Positions 23,645 through 31,313 of a stretch of 33,184 nt of DNA are shown here, in pieces. Source of the stretch: Granulosicoccus sp. (GTDB taxonomy: Bacteria; Pseudomonadota; Gammaproteobacteria; Granulosicoccales; Granulosicoccaceae); the NCBI GenBank assembly GCA_023301795.1, contig JALZVU010000191.1, positions 1 through 33,184 of the forward strand, in the 5' to 3' direction. The position numbers and the translations under genes are program-made. Each line of letters starts with the position of its first letter. The first letter of the stretch is position 1. A model generated the notes under the pieces. The model saw nothing but the letters and a program-made list of their open reading frames with translations, did no database searches and was not told the DNA's origin.

Positions 23645-23684
23645 AGGGCAGATGGCGTTCACAGGGTTAGTGAATCATCGCCCT
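23645..23684. promoter_or_regulatory. Imperfect long hairpin in the leader region of the NRPS operon
   Basis: AGGGC, GATG and TTCAC on the left (23645-23649, 23651-23654, 23658-23662) pair with GTGAA, CATC and GCCCT on the right (23670-23674, 23676-23679, 23680-23684). This gives 14 base pairs broken by one bulge and one internal loop around a 7-base apical loop. It lies about 260 bases upstream of the dehydrogenase start. It could be leader structure or the end of the mutarotase transcript. There is no T-run. Confidence 0.35.
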
Positions 23685-23747
23685 CCAGTAGGCGCGTCCT
23701 GCCAAGGGTTTGTTGGTAGACACAAGGGGGTCGTCTAAGTTCCTACA

Positions 23748-23790
23748 GACAAACCTCGGAAATTCCTGTCAATTCAGACTGAATTTGTCT
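23748..23790. promoter_or_regulatory. Nested inverted repeats, possible operator or RNA structure
   Basis: AATTCAG-A-CTGAATT (23771-23785) is a perfect odd-centred palindrome. An outer pair AGACAAA (23748-23754) and TTTGTCT (23784-23790) partly overlaps its right arm, so two alternative foldings are possible. This could be an operator for the NRPS operon or an alternative-structure element. The function is inferred only from symmetry and position. Confidence 0.4.
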
Positions 23791-23989
23791 CTCTGCAAGT
23801 TTACATGCAGGGGGATTGTCAACGCATGGGTAGAGCACCGCTCCAAGAAGAAACAAGCAACACATATGTCGTAGGAGATGGGTGCACACATCATGTTAAC
23901 TACTGTGAAATCTGGGACAAAGGTTGCACAAACCATGTCTATCAATCACACAATTTCACGCCGAGTATTACACGCTCTACTTCCCGACA

Positions 23990-24304
23990 TCACGCTAGAT
24001 AAAACACACGCTCCAGTGGCTCGACAACAGGCTCATAGTTGTCATTCGTACACATGATGTCAGCCATATGCTGCCACCAGCGTTGCATGAGCGGCTCCAG
24101 CGGTAAGCTATCCATCGAGTGGTCTGTTTTGCGCTTCAGGACAGCAAACAGACTATTCGTTGGCTCATGCAAGAAAATAGAATAGTCTGACACACCAGCC
24201 TCTTTCAGAAGCGTAACTAGCTCCGGCCAGATGTCGTCATGCCGTTGTCGATAAACACCAGCTTGTTCAGGGTTAAGCTGCATTCGGAATGCAATTTGTT
24301 CCAT
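23990..24304 (-). CDS. rhaU: L-rhamnose mutarotase
   Basis: This 104-residue protein matches the length and plan of RhaM/RhaU, which interconverts the alpha and beta anomers of L-rhamnopyranose. Conserved features are [12 protein letters not shown] (the His aligned with E. coli His22), the Tyr of SDYSIFLHE (Tyr41) and [12 protein letters not shown] with the double Trp, ending in RVFYLA. ATG 24304 (MEQIAFRM) fits the family N terminus and has AGAGG eight bases upstream, inside the last codons of the preceding gene. An alternative ATG at 24325 would overlap that gene by ten bases. It should work with the rha operon at 76-6196, yet sits about 18 kb away on the other strand, 11 bases downstream of a J-domain-like gene. 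Confidence 0.88.
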   Translation of the reverse strand: MEQIAFRMQLNPEQAGVYRQRHDDIWPELVTLLKEAGVSDYSIFLHEPTNSLFAVLKRKTDHSMDSLPLEPLMQRWWQHMADIMCTNDNYEPVVEPLERVFYLA

Positions 24305-24315
24305 ATGTGCGACCT

Positions 24316-25437
24316 CTATCGCCATCCACGTCGAATGAGCTGCGCATCATAGCGCTCAGTCAGCACTTGCTTGAGTGTTTTCAAGGTTTTCACCTGCTTA
24401 ATAAATGCACTCAGACTCTCACGCCGTTGCTCAATCTTCAAAACATGAGTTTTGATAAGCCGCGTCACTGTCGCAGGTTTCTTGTGGTAGAACCGCGTGA
24501 ACGCCAAGTGATGCACAGGCGATTGGTGCACAATCTCTTCCATACGTTGTTGTTGCTGGTTTAGGTACTCGACAAGAATTTGCTCCAGTGCCTGCTCATC
24601 GTTTGCATCAAGACCCGACGCAGCTTTTGCATGCTCTTCATGCAAGCGCAACAAGGTGATCAGATCGTAGTCTTTTCGCGCCTTGAGAAGCTGTGACATC
24701 AGTTCATGCTTTTCCTGTCGTCTGCCCTCGTCACTCTCCTTATCGGGATGCAACGCTGCTGCGGTTTGTCGAAACAACCGTTTGAACACCGCATCGTCGA
24801 CAGGCTTGGCTGCGCTGTGTTGGCCGGGTGACTCGAACGGATGCTCATCACCAAACTCTGCATTAAGCCTGCGGAGTAATTCAGCTAAGTCGTCCTCATC
24901 GAGATCATCTTCATCAGGGGATGAATCATCGTCATCACCAAACATCTCAGCCTCACTACCGAAAAGCTCGTCGTCTTCATTTTCCATTTGCTGGCGAAAC
25001 TCTGCCGCGTCTTCCTCAAGATGTTTTTCCAGCTGGTCTACCGCTGACATTTCACTGTCAGGATCAATCTGGATGCCCAACTCAGCCGCTTTCAATGCAG
25101 CAAGCTTGTTCTGCAACGCCTCGTCAATCAACCCCATGGCTGACAGCTCAGCCAGGTTATCGTCTATCCACTCATCAAGCTCTGCACGTTGCCATTTGAG
25201 AAGAGACTTTTTCTGCGCAAAATCCAGTTGTCGGTGCACCACCTGCTGTATGGTTTTGCCCATCTCAAGCTCAAGCTGCAGCACTTCCTTGTCAACGCGC
25301 TGCACGAGAGCATCGAGTTCGGTCTCTAGGTTCAGATTTTCTTGAGCTAGATTGGACGCCTCCGCCCACAGTCGCTGGAAGCGAGATTCAGGTTTTGTTG
25401 TGTCATTTTTTCGTGGGGTAATGCTTTGCGTGCTCAT
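24316..25437 (-). CDS. J-domain-like acidic coiled-coil protein, function unknown
   Basis: This 373-residue soluble protein has a long N-terminal coiled coil (about 20-130, rich in Glu, Gln, Leu), a strongly acidic linker (about 150-195, including [20 protein letters not shown]) and a J-domain-like segment with [20 protein letters not shown], whose HPD motif starts near residue 230. A second basic helical region forms the C terminus. The HPD tripeptide suggests an interaction with an Hsp70 partner, but the segment may be only a partial J-domain. Similar proteins are usually annotated as hypothetical or molecular chaperone DnaJ. The mutarotase gene follows directly, and the two are probably co-transcribed for no evident functional reason. 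Confidence 0.7.
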   Translation of the reverse strand: MSTQSITPRKNDTTKPESRFQRLWAEASNLAQENLNLETELDALVQRVDKEVLQLELEMGKTIQQVVHRQLDFAQKKSLLKWQRAELDEWIDDNLAELSAMGLIDEALQNKLAALKAAELGIQIDPDSEMSAVDQLEKHLEEDAAEFRQQMENEDDELFGSEAEMFGDDDDSSPDEDDLDEDDLAELLRRLNAEFGDEHPFESPGQHSAAKPVDDAVFKRLFRQTAAALHPDKESDEGRRQEKHELMSQLLKARKDYDLITLLRLHEEHAKAASGLDANDEQALEQILVEYLNQQQQRMEEIVHQSPVHHLAFTRFYHKKPATVTRLIKTHVLKIEQRRESLSAFIKQVKTLKTLKQVLTERYDAQLIRRGWR

Positions 25438-25741
25438 TACATCATTATCCCATTTTAGAGCTTGAGACGCATCTTATAACTGACCCACGAAAGCGACCAC
25501 CGTATGAACTTTCTCATGCTTTGCAGCAAAAAAAGCAAGCGTCCCAATCAGTAAAGATAGTGCACTGATAACTGCCAAACCCGTTGCATTTCTATGTTTT
25601 ACACCTGCACAGCGAGTAAATGCGGGAAGTTACCCAATTTGGTCCATCGGGTTTTGATAGACTTCCGGCTTTACAGGCTGAGGCAGAACCGACCTTGTCG
25701 ATCACTGAATCAAATTTCCCTGCCCTGCAGCGGATTACACC
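25438..25741. other. 304-base gene-free stretch between the J-domain-like gene and cytochrome c
   Basis: These two genes are divergent, so promoters for both should lie here, but none stands out. On the minus strand a frame ending at 25474 encodes a hydrophobic segment (LAVISALSLLIGTLAFFAAK) that looks like a membrane helix. It has no ATG or GTG start, only a TTG at 25578, so I do not call it a gene; it may be a remnant. Confidence 0.45.
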
Positions 25742-26122
25742 ATGACTGCTCACCGTCACGCATTGGGCCTCTGTTTTGTTGTGCTGCTTGGCATCAACAC
25801 GCAAGCACCCGTTCTGGCTCAGGATTTGGAAAACGGGCAAAAGCTGGCTGAGCAATGCTCCAGTTGCCATGGGGAAACAGGCATTGCGGCCGACCCCACA
25901 GTACCGCACATCGCCGGTCAATCAGCCGTGTATCTGGAATCCACCTTAATTGAATATGGCAATGGCACTCGCCAGAATCCACTGATGAGTCCGATAGCGT
26001 CGGATCTCACCAGTGAACAGATTAGGGATCTAGCCGCATGGTTTGCCTCGTTCGAGCTGCAAGTGACAGTCCCGACTCTTAAGAAAAAGAAGTTTTACAA
26101 GGCGAAACCACCACTGGGCTAG
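25742..26122 (+). CDS. Periplasmic monoheme cytochrome c (class I, c553/c4-like)
   Basis: This 126-residue secreted protein has a signal peptide (to about residue 26, ending VLAQ), the heme attachment motif CSSCH (Cys39, Cys42, His43) and a probable axial Met82 in NPLMSPIASDLT. The C-terminal helix (LTSEQIRDLAAWFASF) is typical of class I cytochromes, followed by a short basic tail (KKKKFYKAKPPLG). It would carry single electrons in the periplasm. It stands alone, convergent with the TRAP operon, so its redox partners are not indicated. Confidence 0.9.
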   Translation: MTAHRHALGLCFVVLLGINTQAPVLAQDLENGQKLAEQCSSCHGETGIAADPTVPHIAGQSAVYLESTLIEYGNGTRQNPLMSPIASDLTSEQIRDLAAWFASFELQVTVPTLKKKKFYKAKPPLG

Positions 26123-26142
26123 TGGCGCTACAACTCAAAGCA

Positions 26143-26226
26143 GCAATTTAAGGCTGCAATTTAGACTAGGCACCTTGGACTCGGTATCTTGAGCCAGGCA
26201 CCTTGCCATTAAGCACTGCACTCCAG
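26143..26226. repeat. Degenerate 14-bp tandem repeat, six units
   Basis: Successive units start at 26143, 26156, 26170, 26184, 26198 and 26213: GCAATTTAAGGCT, GCAATTTAGACTAG, GCACCTTGGACTCG, GTATCTTGAGCCAG, GCACCTTGCCATTAA and GCACTGCACTCCAG. Three successive starts are exactly 14 bases apart (26170, 26184, 26198), with one-base slips in two other units. The array fills almost the whole gap between the convergent cytochrome and dctM genes. Its role is unknown. It may be a decayed minisatellite or help end transcription. Confidence 0.55.
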
Positions 26227-26231
26227 TCACG

Positions 26232-27629
26232 CTAAACCAGACTCGGCAGCCACAATACAATTCCGGGGAAAGCCACCAGCAGCGCAATTGTGACCCCATC
26301 TGCCAGGAAGAACGGCATCACGCCCTTGAACACGTCTTGCACGGTTAAGTCATCACGCACGCCAGCTACCACAAAGCAGTTAAGCCCAATGGGCGGTGTG
26401 ATGAGGCAGAATTCCGCCATCTTGACCACCAATATCCCAAACCATATCGCACACATGGGACCTGACATACCAAAGGCCGAGTCGGCAGCTGCCACATTCT
26501 CGCCACCGTTCAGCGCCATAACCGCCGGATAGACAACCGGTAAGGTTAACAACAGCATACCGATGGCGTCCATAAACATGCCCAACACGGCGTAGGCCAG
26601 CAGGATGCAAATCAGGATAGTCAGTGGTGCCATATCCAACGTTGTGATCCATGAGGCGAATGCATCAGGGAGCTCTGCAAAACCCAGGAAGCGTACATAG
26701 ATCAACACGCCCCAGATAATGCTGAAGATCATGATCGTAAGCTTGGCTGTATCCAGCAGTGCTTCTTTGAGCTGGCCCCAGCGCATGCCCTTATAGAGCG
26801 CCATCAGAAACACAATGAATGCTCCCACAGCACCACCTTCTGTCGGTGTACCCCAGGCATCACCAAACGGGTTATACACAAAGAATATGATGATGATTAC
26901 CACCGCAAATATGGGCGATGCCGGCGCTATCGATGCGAATCGCTCAGGCCAGGTGTAGCCGGTCACAGGTGGGCCCACGTTTTTCCAGATCATTGCAATG
27001 CCGATGATCAGGCCAGCATAGACAATGGCCGAAAAAGCGCCCGGGATAAAGCCTGCTAGCAGTAATTTGCCCACGTCCTGCTCAACGATGATGGCGTAGA
27101 TAACCAGAATTGCTGATGGCGGGATCAGGGACGCCAATGTGCCACCCGCAGCCACAACCCCTGCGGCAAACTGTTTGTTGTAGCCGATTTTGAGCATTTC
27201 AGGAATGGCTATTCGCGCGAATACCGCAGCGGTTGCCACCGATGCACCCGACACAGCTGCAAAGCCTGCGGTGGAGAAGACTGTGGAGACTGCCAAACCT
27301 CCCGGCACCCAGGCAAACCAGCGTTTGCAGGCCTCAAATAAAGCGGTTGTCAGTTTGGCGTAATAAGCCAGATAGCCAATCATGATGAACACAGGAATCA
27401 AGCTGAGCACCTGTGCACTGACCTTGGAATGTGGCGTTAGGCCAGCGATCTTGACGCTGACTTCAAAGGCCTTCCAGAATCTTGCAGGGTCGTAGTCAAA
27501 CCCGTTCCAGCGCAGCCAAACGAGGCCGATAAAACCTGCCATCGCAGCAGCAAACGCCACGCGCATACCCAGCACAACAAACACCAGCATGCCGCCGGAG
27601 ACCCATAGGCCGATCTCGATAGGTTCCAT
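26232..27629 (-). CDS. dctM: TRAP transporter large permease (DctM)
   Basis: This is a 465-residue inner-membrane protein with about twelve hydrophobic segments, the ion-coupled channel of a TRAP transporter. Family stretches include FSTAGFAAVSGASVATAAVF, GTLASLIPPSAILVIYAI (the conserved proline-rich re-entrant segment) and FMDAIGMLLLTLPVVYPAVM. ATG 27629 (MEPIEIGLW) is chosen because it overlaps the dctQ stop by one base (TGATG). The longer frame to 27812 is read-through of dctQ in another frame. The substrate is not evident; TRAP systems import acids such as dicarboxylates, sialic acid, ectoine or taurine. Confidence 0.92.
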   Translation of the reverse strand: MEPIEIGLWVSGGMLVFVVLGMRVAFAAAMAGFIGLVWLRWNGFDYDPARFWKAFEVSVKIAGLTPHSKVSAQVLSLIPVFIMIGYLAYYAKLTTALFEACKRWFAWVPGGLAVSTVFSTAGFAAVSGASVATAAVFARIAIPEMLKIGYNKQFAAGVVAAGGTLASLIPPSAILVIYAIIVEQDVGKLLLAGFIPGAFSAIVYAGLIIGIAMIWKNVGPPVTGYTWPERFASIAPASPIFAVVIIIIFFVYNPFGDAWGTPTEGGAVGAFIVFLMALYKGMRWGQLKEALLDTAKLTIMIFSIIWGVLIYVRFLGFAELPDAFASWITTLDMAPLTILICILLAYAVLGMFMDAIGMLLLTLPVVYPAVMALNGGENVAAADSAFGMSGPMCAIWFGILVVKMAEFCLITPPIGLNCFVVAGVRDDLTVQDVFKGVMPFFLADGVTIALLVAFPGIVLWLPSLV

Positions 27630-28258
27630 CAATCCGCCCCGTCCAGTGCCTTGGCCTCGATCATGGCTTGTTCCGCCACGGTTAGTGTTAGTGGTACAGC
27701 CACAGGATTTTCGAGACCGAGAACGAACGCACGTCCATACCCCCACGTCTGCAACATCAGCCGCAATGTGAGCACACCAAAAGCCACTGGCACAATCAGC
27801 TTGCTGGGCCAAATGGGAATGCCTACATCAATAGAGCTGTCGCGACTGCACAGCGGCCGGGCACAATCGAAAGAGCGGTCAAAATGCGCCCATGCGCCGT
27901 ACGTCAGAGCGATAATTAGAATCAGGATCAAGAGCACCGAGACAAGCTCGAAAAGCCACAACATCCGGCCTTTAAGCGCACCCACTAGCATGTCCATACG
28001 GATGTGCGAGCCGTCGCGTTGAACGTATGAGATACCCATAATGGCAATCACAGGCATGGCGGCTTCGATGTAATCAACGTAGCCCATCATGGGAGAACTA
28101 AAAAACTTGCGCCCTGTTACAGAATAGGCCGCAAGAAACATCAGCGAGAATATTGCAAACCCCGACAATAAAGCACAAAACCGTTCGATGGGTAGTAGAA
28201 GCCTGTCGAGCTTGCTGAGCAGGCTGGAATCTTCCAGCACCGCAGATGAGCCTGCCAT
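27629..28258 (-). CDS. dctQ: TRAP transporter small permease (DctQ)
   Basis: This 209-residue membrane protein has four main hydrophobic segments (FCALLSGFAIFSLMFLAAYS; the YVDYIEAAMPVIAIMGISYV region; LFELVSVLLILILIIALTYG; LIVPVAFGVLTLRLMLQTWG). Between helices it has the family feature QRDGSHIRMDML. GAGGG eight bases before the ATG is a good ribosome site. It has a longer periplasmic loop with two Cys (SFDCARPLCSRDSS) than the shortest DctQ proteins. It acts with DctM and the binding protein encoded upstream. Confidence 0.88.
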   Translation of the reverse strand: MAGSSAVLEDSSLLSKLDRLLLPIERFCALLSGFAIFSLMFLAAYSVTGRKFFSSPMMGYVDYIEAAMPVIAIMGISYVQRDGSHIRMDMLVGALKGRMLWLFELVSVLLILILIIALTYGAWAHFDRSFDCARPLCSRDSSIDVGIPIWPSKLIVPVAFGVLTLRLMLQTWGYGRAFVLGLENPVAVPLTLTVAEQAMIEAKALDGAD

Positions 28259-28283
28259 TATATTGCCCTCTAAGTGGTGGACT

Positions 28284-28308
28284 GGGGGCGGATATGGTGT
28301 CCGCCCCC
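28284..28308 (-). promoter_or_regulatory. Strong GC-rich hairpin between dctP and dctQ
   Basis: GGGGGCGGA (28284-28292) and TCCGCCCCC (28300-28308) form a perfect 9-bp stem with a 7-base loop in the 74-base gap after the binding-protein gene. No T-run follows on the minus strand, so it is not a full terminator. Such a hairpin between the binding protein and membrane genes is expected to stabilise the dctP message and lower expression of dctQM. The structure is certain; the role is inferred. Confidence 0.65.
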
Positions 28309-28332
28309 AACATCGATACAGCTCAAACCAAG

Positions 28333-29352
28333 CTAGTTGCCAGCAGCCTTTGTTTCCGCCAGCGTAGTTACCACAAGATCATAGAGCTCTTGACCAGGAA
28401 GGCCCTGAGATTCCATGCTCTCAATCCATGCGTCACGAGCAGGTGCTGCGGCCGCCTCACGGAACTCTTCAATGACCTCTGATGAGATCTCGAGTTTCTG
28501 CACGCCTTTTTCTTCCAGGACGGTGTCCCAACGCGTTAGCAGTTCGGCATAGTTAGACAGGTAGTGATCCAGTGACTCTTCGACCGATGAATCCAGAGCC
28601 TCACGCTCCTCATCCGAGAGTGATTCGTAGGCATCGATATTCACAACCACGGGGCAATTCACGGTGCCTGGATTCAAGTTCGCAGTCCACCAATCAGCCT
28701 GGTTGATCGTACCGAACGACAAATGCGCGTGCTGTGCGAATGCCACGGTATCAACAACACCTGATTCCATCGCCTGGTAGGCTTCAGTTGCCGTGACTGA
28801 AGTGGGTACTGCACCCACGGCCTCAAATGCTCTGCCCAGACCACCAGTGGCCCTTACACGCATACCGTCGAAGTCAGCCAGAGTCTCGCGCGGATCACCG
28901 GTACCAACGAGGTTATATTGCGGCATGGGAGATGTCATCAGCAGTTTTGCGTTCCACTGTGCCATCTCATCAGCAGCAGCAGGATGCGAATAGATCGCCT
29001 TAGACACAGCGCGCTCTTGCTCAAGGTTCTCCACACCGAGAAACGGCAGCTCGAGTACTGTGACCACACGGTTTTTATCAGCATGATAGCCCGCACAAAA
29101 CTGCGCCATCTCGAACGCACCAATGGAGATCCCGTCAAGGTTTTCGGTGTTCTTGGATAAGCCGCCGTAGGAGACGCTGATGGTGAACTCACCGTCTGTT
29201 TTGGCACTAACCAGCTCTGCCAGCTTCTCGACATGTTCGGTAAAAGCGCGGCGCTTGCCCCAGACCGAGACATTCCACTCGGTAGCTGCAGCTTCACCCA
29301 CAAAGGCAAAGGCCAGAGCAGCGGCGACCGTTGTTTTCAAAAGATGTTTCAT
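28333..29352 (-). CDS. dctP: TRAP transporter periplasmic substrate-binding protein (DctP)
   Basis: This 339-residue binding protein has a signal peptide (MKHLLKTTVAAALAFAFVGE, cleaved after AAA or ATE). The family regions are YNLVGTGDPRETLADFDGMR and MRVRATGGLGRAFEAVGAVP (the conserved Arg that usually grips the ligand carboxylate lies here), followed by ATEAYQAMESGVVDTVAF. ATG 29352 has an ideal GGAGG six bases upstream. The in-frame ATG 12 bases earlier would overlap that ribosome site. The NQADWWTANLN stretch is aromatic-rich and may shape the pocket. First gene of the TRAP operon; ligand unknown. Confidence 0.9.
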   Translation of the reverse strand: MKHLLKTTVAAALAFAFVGEAAATEWNVSVWGKRRAFTEHVEKLAELVSAKTDGEFTISVSYGGLSKNTENLDGISIGAFEMAQFCAGYHADKNRVVTVLELPFLGVENLEQERAVSKAIYSHPAAADEMAQWNAKLLMTSPMPQYNLVGTGDPRETLADFDGMRVRATGGLGRAFEAVGAVPTSVTATEAYQAMESGVVDTVAFAQHAHLSFGTINQADWWTANLNPGTVNCPVVVNIDAYESLSDEEREALDSSVEESLDHYLSNYAELLTRWDTVLEEKGVQKLEISSEVIEEFREAAAAPARDAWIESMESQGLPGQELYDLVVTTLAETKAAGN

Positions 29353-29440
29353 AGGTTCCTCCAATGGGAATGAGCCGGACTTCGGCCCACTTGGAGGTAA
29401 AGCCTATACATTGTGGAGAAAGGTGCAAGCTTTATGTCAT

Positions 29441-29460
29441 GAAAAAGACAAGAAACTTGT
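29441..29460 (-). terminator. Possible Rho-independent terminator after the formyltransferase-like gene
   Basis: On the minus strand ACAAG-TTT-CTTGT is followed by CTTTTT, a 5-bp stem with a three-base loop and a short T-run, 11 bases past the stop codon at 29472. The stem is short and AT-rich, so termination may be weak. It lies upstream of dctP and would separate the two transcripts. Confidence 0.4.
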
Positions 29461-29471
29461 GAACTGGCGTA

Positions 29472-31142
29472 TTAGATCATCTCACTTTTTTTGATAAACA
29501 CCTTCGCGTCCACAATTGTCATCCCGTCAACGTAATTCAGGGTGTGCACACCCTTGACACGGTCATTCCAATCGGGGGTCAGGCGAGTAGCCGGAATCTC
29601 CTCATAATACTCTTCGGTTAGCTGTGTAACCTCCTGCAGCTGCAAGGCATAGCCGTAGTCCACACTGCAATCCTGTGCCGGTCGATACAGCTTGCCGTCA
29701 TTCTCGAACAGCGCACCCGCAGGCCGAGCGCAGCGAACGTCCGACACAACGACACCTTCAGGGTGCGGTACCCAGGTATCGTCCATGAAATGGTCGGCCG
29801 AATACACGTGTAACTCATCATGTGTGGTGCCACCGTCAGTGTCGCACCGGTTGGTAAACATCCACCAACGGCCGTTATGCTGATATAGCGTTGTATCGAC
29901 GGCATAGACGCCGTCCATAAGCGTTTTCACGTGCTCCCATTGATCAGGAAACTGTACACATTTGTACAGATCCACTGACCGATTTTCTCCCGACTCTGGA
30001 ACCATGTAAGTTTGCCCGTCATGCTCGAACACGAAGGGGTATGACAAGTGGTAGTCCGGTGCCAGGATAGTCTGCGCCTCACCCACGGTTCCGTCTTCAG
30101 AGACAGGAATGACCGCGATACGGCCTCGTCGAGTGTTGTACATGAACTCTTCAACAAACACATAGTACGTGCCATCACGCTTAATAACGTGTGGGTCAGC
30201 CCAGTATCGATCGTTTGGCGATTCAATTTTGGTGAACTGCCACAGTGAGGTAGACATCTGCTCACCCAGCTTAAAATACAGAACCCACTTTTCTTCAAAT
30301 CTACGACTGAAGACTACATTTTTCACGTAGGTGTACAGTCCTCTACCAACGTGACCAATGACCTCCTTCAAACTCATCTTTTTTTCAGTGAGCAAGGGCT
30401 GAGAGTAAAAACTGACTGGCTGCTCAGCACTGCGTGCACGCTTGATAAAAGCGTCAAAGCCTAACTGACGAAGCGCTGTAAAATTACGCGGTAGCATATC
30501 CACCGAACGCATATACAATTTTCCACGTGTTTTGCTGATTGACGATCTATCAGTAGCCGTAGTGGAGCGATCCAGCACAAGGCCATCATCAAGCTTCTCA
30601 CTGAGTATCTGCAAAGTGACGCCGGCACAATGTTGGCCGTAGTGGTGTTCCCACACCGCCGGCGGCCCACCTCGATTGATTCGATTGTCTCCGTGATGAA
30701 ACGACCACACTCCATAACGAGGAAGACTCAGCAACCCGCCTTGTACGATTCGCCAACCTAGCCGAAGGATGACGTCGATGTCATGTTCACGCAGCGTGTC
30801 CAGATCATCTTGCTTCACGGTATCGTTCCACAGAGCTGTCTCGGGTGTTATCGAGACTACAGGCATCGTGGCATCCAGCTTCTCCAGCGAGCTTGGCCCA
30901 TAGGGGTTAGGGTTAAGCGTGAATTTTTTTCGATCCCACTGGGCGTAACGTGTAAACAACGATTGCGCCAGCTCACTTTTCACAGGTATTGCCTTGCCAG
31001 GCTTTGTATCACCGCGCGTTATCGCCAGCACGATTTGTCCATCGCCACTGTCCTGAATCTTCTTCAACATCTGAAACTGCCACTCGAGAATGCGAGTGCT
31101 GTTGATGAGAATAGCGATGCGCAGTGGCGGATTTGTTGGCAT
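29472..31142 (-). CDS. Two-domain protein: formyltransferase-like N-terminal domain and GH43-like beta-propeller domain
   Basis: This 556-residue protein has an N-terminal domain that starts LRIAILINSTRILEWQFQML and contains LREHDIDVILRLGWRIVQGG and YGVWSFHHGDNRINRGGPPA (about residues 140-160). That is the layout of folate-dependent formyltransferases, with a histidine-glycine loop, but the canonical N-x-HPS-LLP pattern is altered. From about residue 290 a beta-propeller-like region follows, with repeated motifs YWADPHVIKRDGTYYVFVEE, LSYPFVFEHDGQTYMVPESG and ARPAGALFENDGKLYRPAQD. This resembles the GH43-like N-terminal domain of plant glucosamine inositolphosphorylceramide transferases. ATG 31142 is preferred over an in-frame TTG at 31181. 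A role in modifying an amino sugar in surface glycans is plausible but unproven. No signal peptide or membrane helix is visible. Confidence 0.7.
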   Translation of the reverse strand: MPTNPPLRIAILINSTRILEWQFQMLKKIQDSGDGQIVLAITRGDTKPGKAIPVKSELAQSLFTRYAQWDRKKFTLNPNPYGPSSLEKLDATMPVVSITPETALWNDTVKQDDLDTLREHDIDVILRLGWRIVQGGLLSLPRYGVWSFHHGDNRINRGGPPAVWEHHYGQHCAGVTLQILSEKLDDGLVLDRSTTATDRSSISKTRGKLYMRSVDMLPRNFTALRQLGFDAFIKRARSAEQPVSFYSQPLLTEKKMSLKEVIGHVGRGLYTYVKNVVFSRRFEEKWVLYFKLGEQMSTSLWQFTKIESPNDRYWADPHVIKRDGTYYVFVEEFMYNTRRGRIAVIPVSEDGTVGEAQTILAPDYHLSYPFVFEHDGQTYMVPESGENRSVDLYKCVQFPDQWEHVKTLMDGVYAVDTTLYQHNGRWWMFTNRCDTDGGTTHDELHVYSADHFMDDTWVPHPEGVVVSDVRCARPAGALFENDGKLYRPAQDCSVDYGYALQLQEVTQLTEEYYEEIPATRLTPDWNDRVKGVHTLNYVDGMTIVDAKVFIKKSEMI

Positions 31143-31231
31143 GGAATGCGTGTTTCGAAGCTGGCTGAAGTGTCGATGCAAGAGGCACGATCAGGTCTGT
31201 GAAAAGCAGAACCGATCCGGCGTTTGCGCGG

Positions 31232-31255
31232 ACACAGTATAACTGAGTGCTGTGT
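31232..31255 (-). promoter_or_regulatory. Possible -10 box within an ACACAG/CTGTGT dyad upstream of the formyltransferase-like gene
   Basis: On the minus strand TATACT (31236-31241) is a good -10 hexamer about 95 bases before the ATG. It partly overlaps an inverted repeat ACACAG (31232-31237) and CTGTGT (31250-31255). No good -35 box is found 16-18 bases upstream, so either an activator is needed or the match is chance. Confidence 0.3.
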
Positions 31256-31313
31256 AAATACAGCGGTTCGCCGCAACGTCCTGTTAGTCGATCACTGCTT
31301 GCCTGGCAAAGGT

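Larger units (their letters stand above)
23384..23989. other. 606-base gene-free stretch upstream of the dehydrogenase/NRPS operon
   Basis: Short open frames occur on the plus strand but none has a plausible ribosome site or a recognisable product. The stretch holds one imperfect hairpin (23645-23684) and a nest of inverted repeats (23748-23790). It should contain the promoter and leader of the leftward NRPS operon and the transcript end of the mutarotase gene. I found no clear -35/-10 pair. Confidence 0.5.

Noticed and set aside
23805-24002. 65-residue plus-strand frame in the gap before the mutarotase
   Set aside because: There is no ribosome site or recognisable motif, and it overlaps the end of the mutarotase gene in antisense.
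24683-25345. 220-residue plus-strand open frame, very rich in Ser and Cys
   Set aside because: It is antisense to the acidic J-domain-like gene. The Ser-rich content is what Glu/Asp/Leu codons give on the opposite strand, and no family is recognisable.
25474-25578. Small hydrophobic minus-strand frame resembling a membrane helix
   Set aside because: The frame has no ATG or GTG, only a weak TTG start, and no ribosome site. It may be a gene remnant but cannot be supported as a gene.
27630-27812. 61-residue N-terminal extension of dctM
   Set aside because: It overlaps dctQ in another frame and is polar and Cys/Arg-rich. The internal ATG at 27629 overlaps the dctQ stop and starts the family sequence.
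31258-31275. GCGG-TTCG-CCGC mini hairpin downstream of DUF1501
   Set aside because: The stem is only four base pairs and no T-run follows, so it is too weak to call a terminator.
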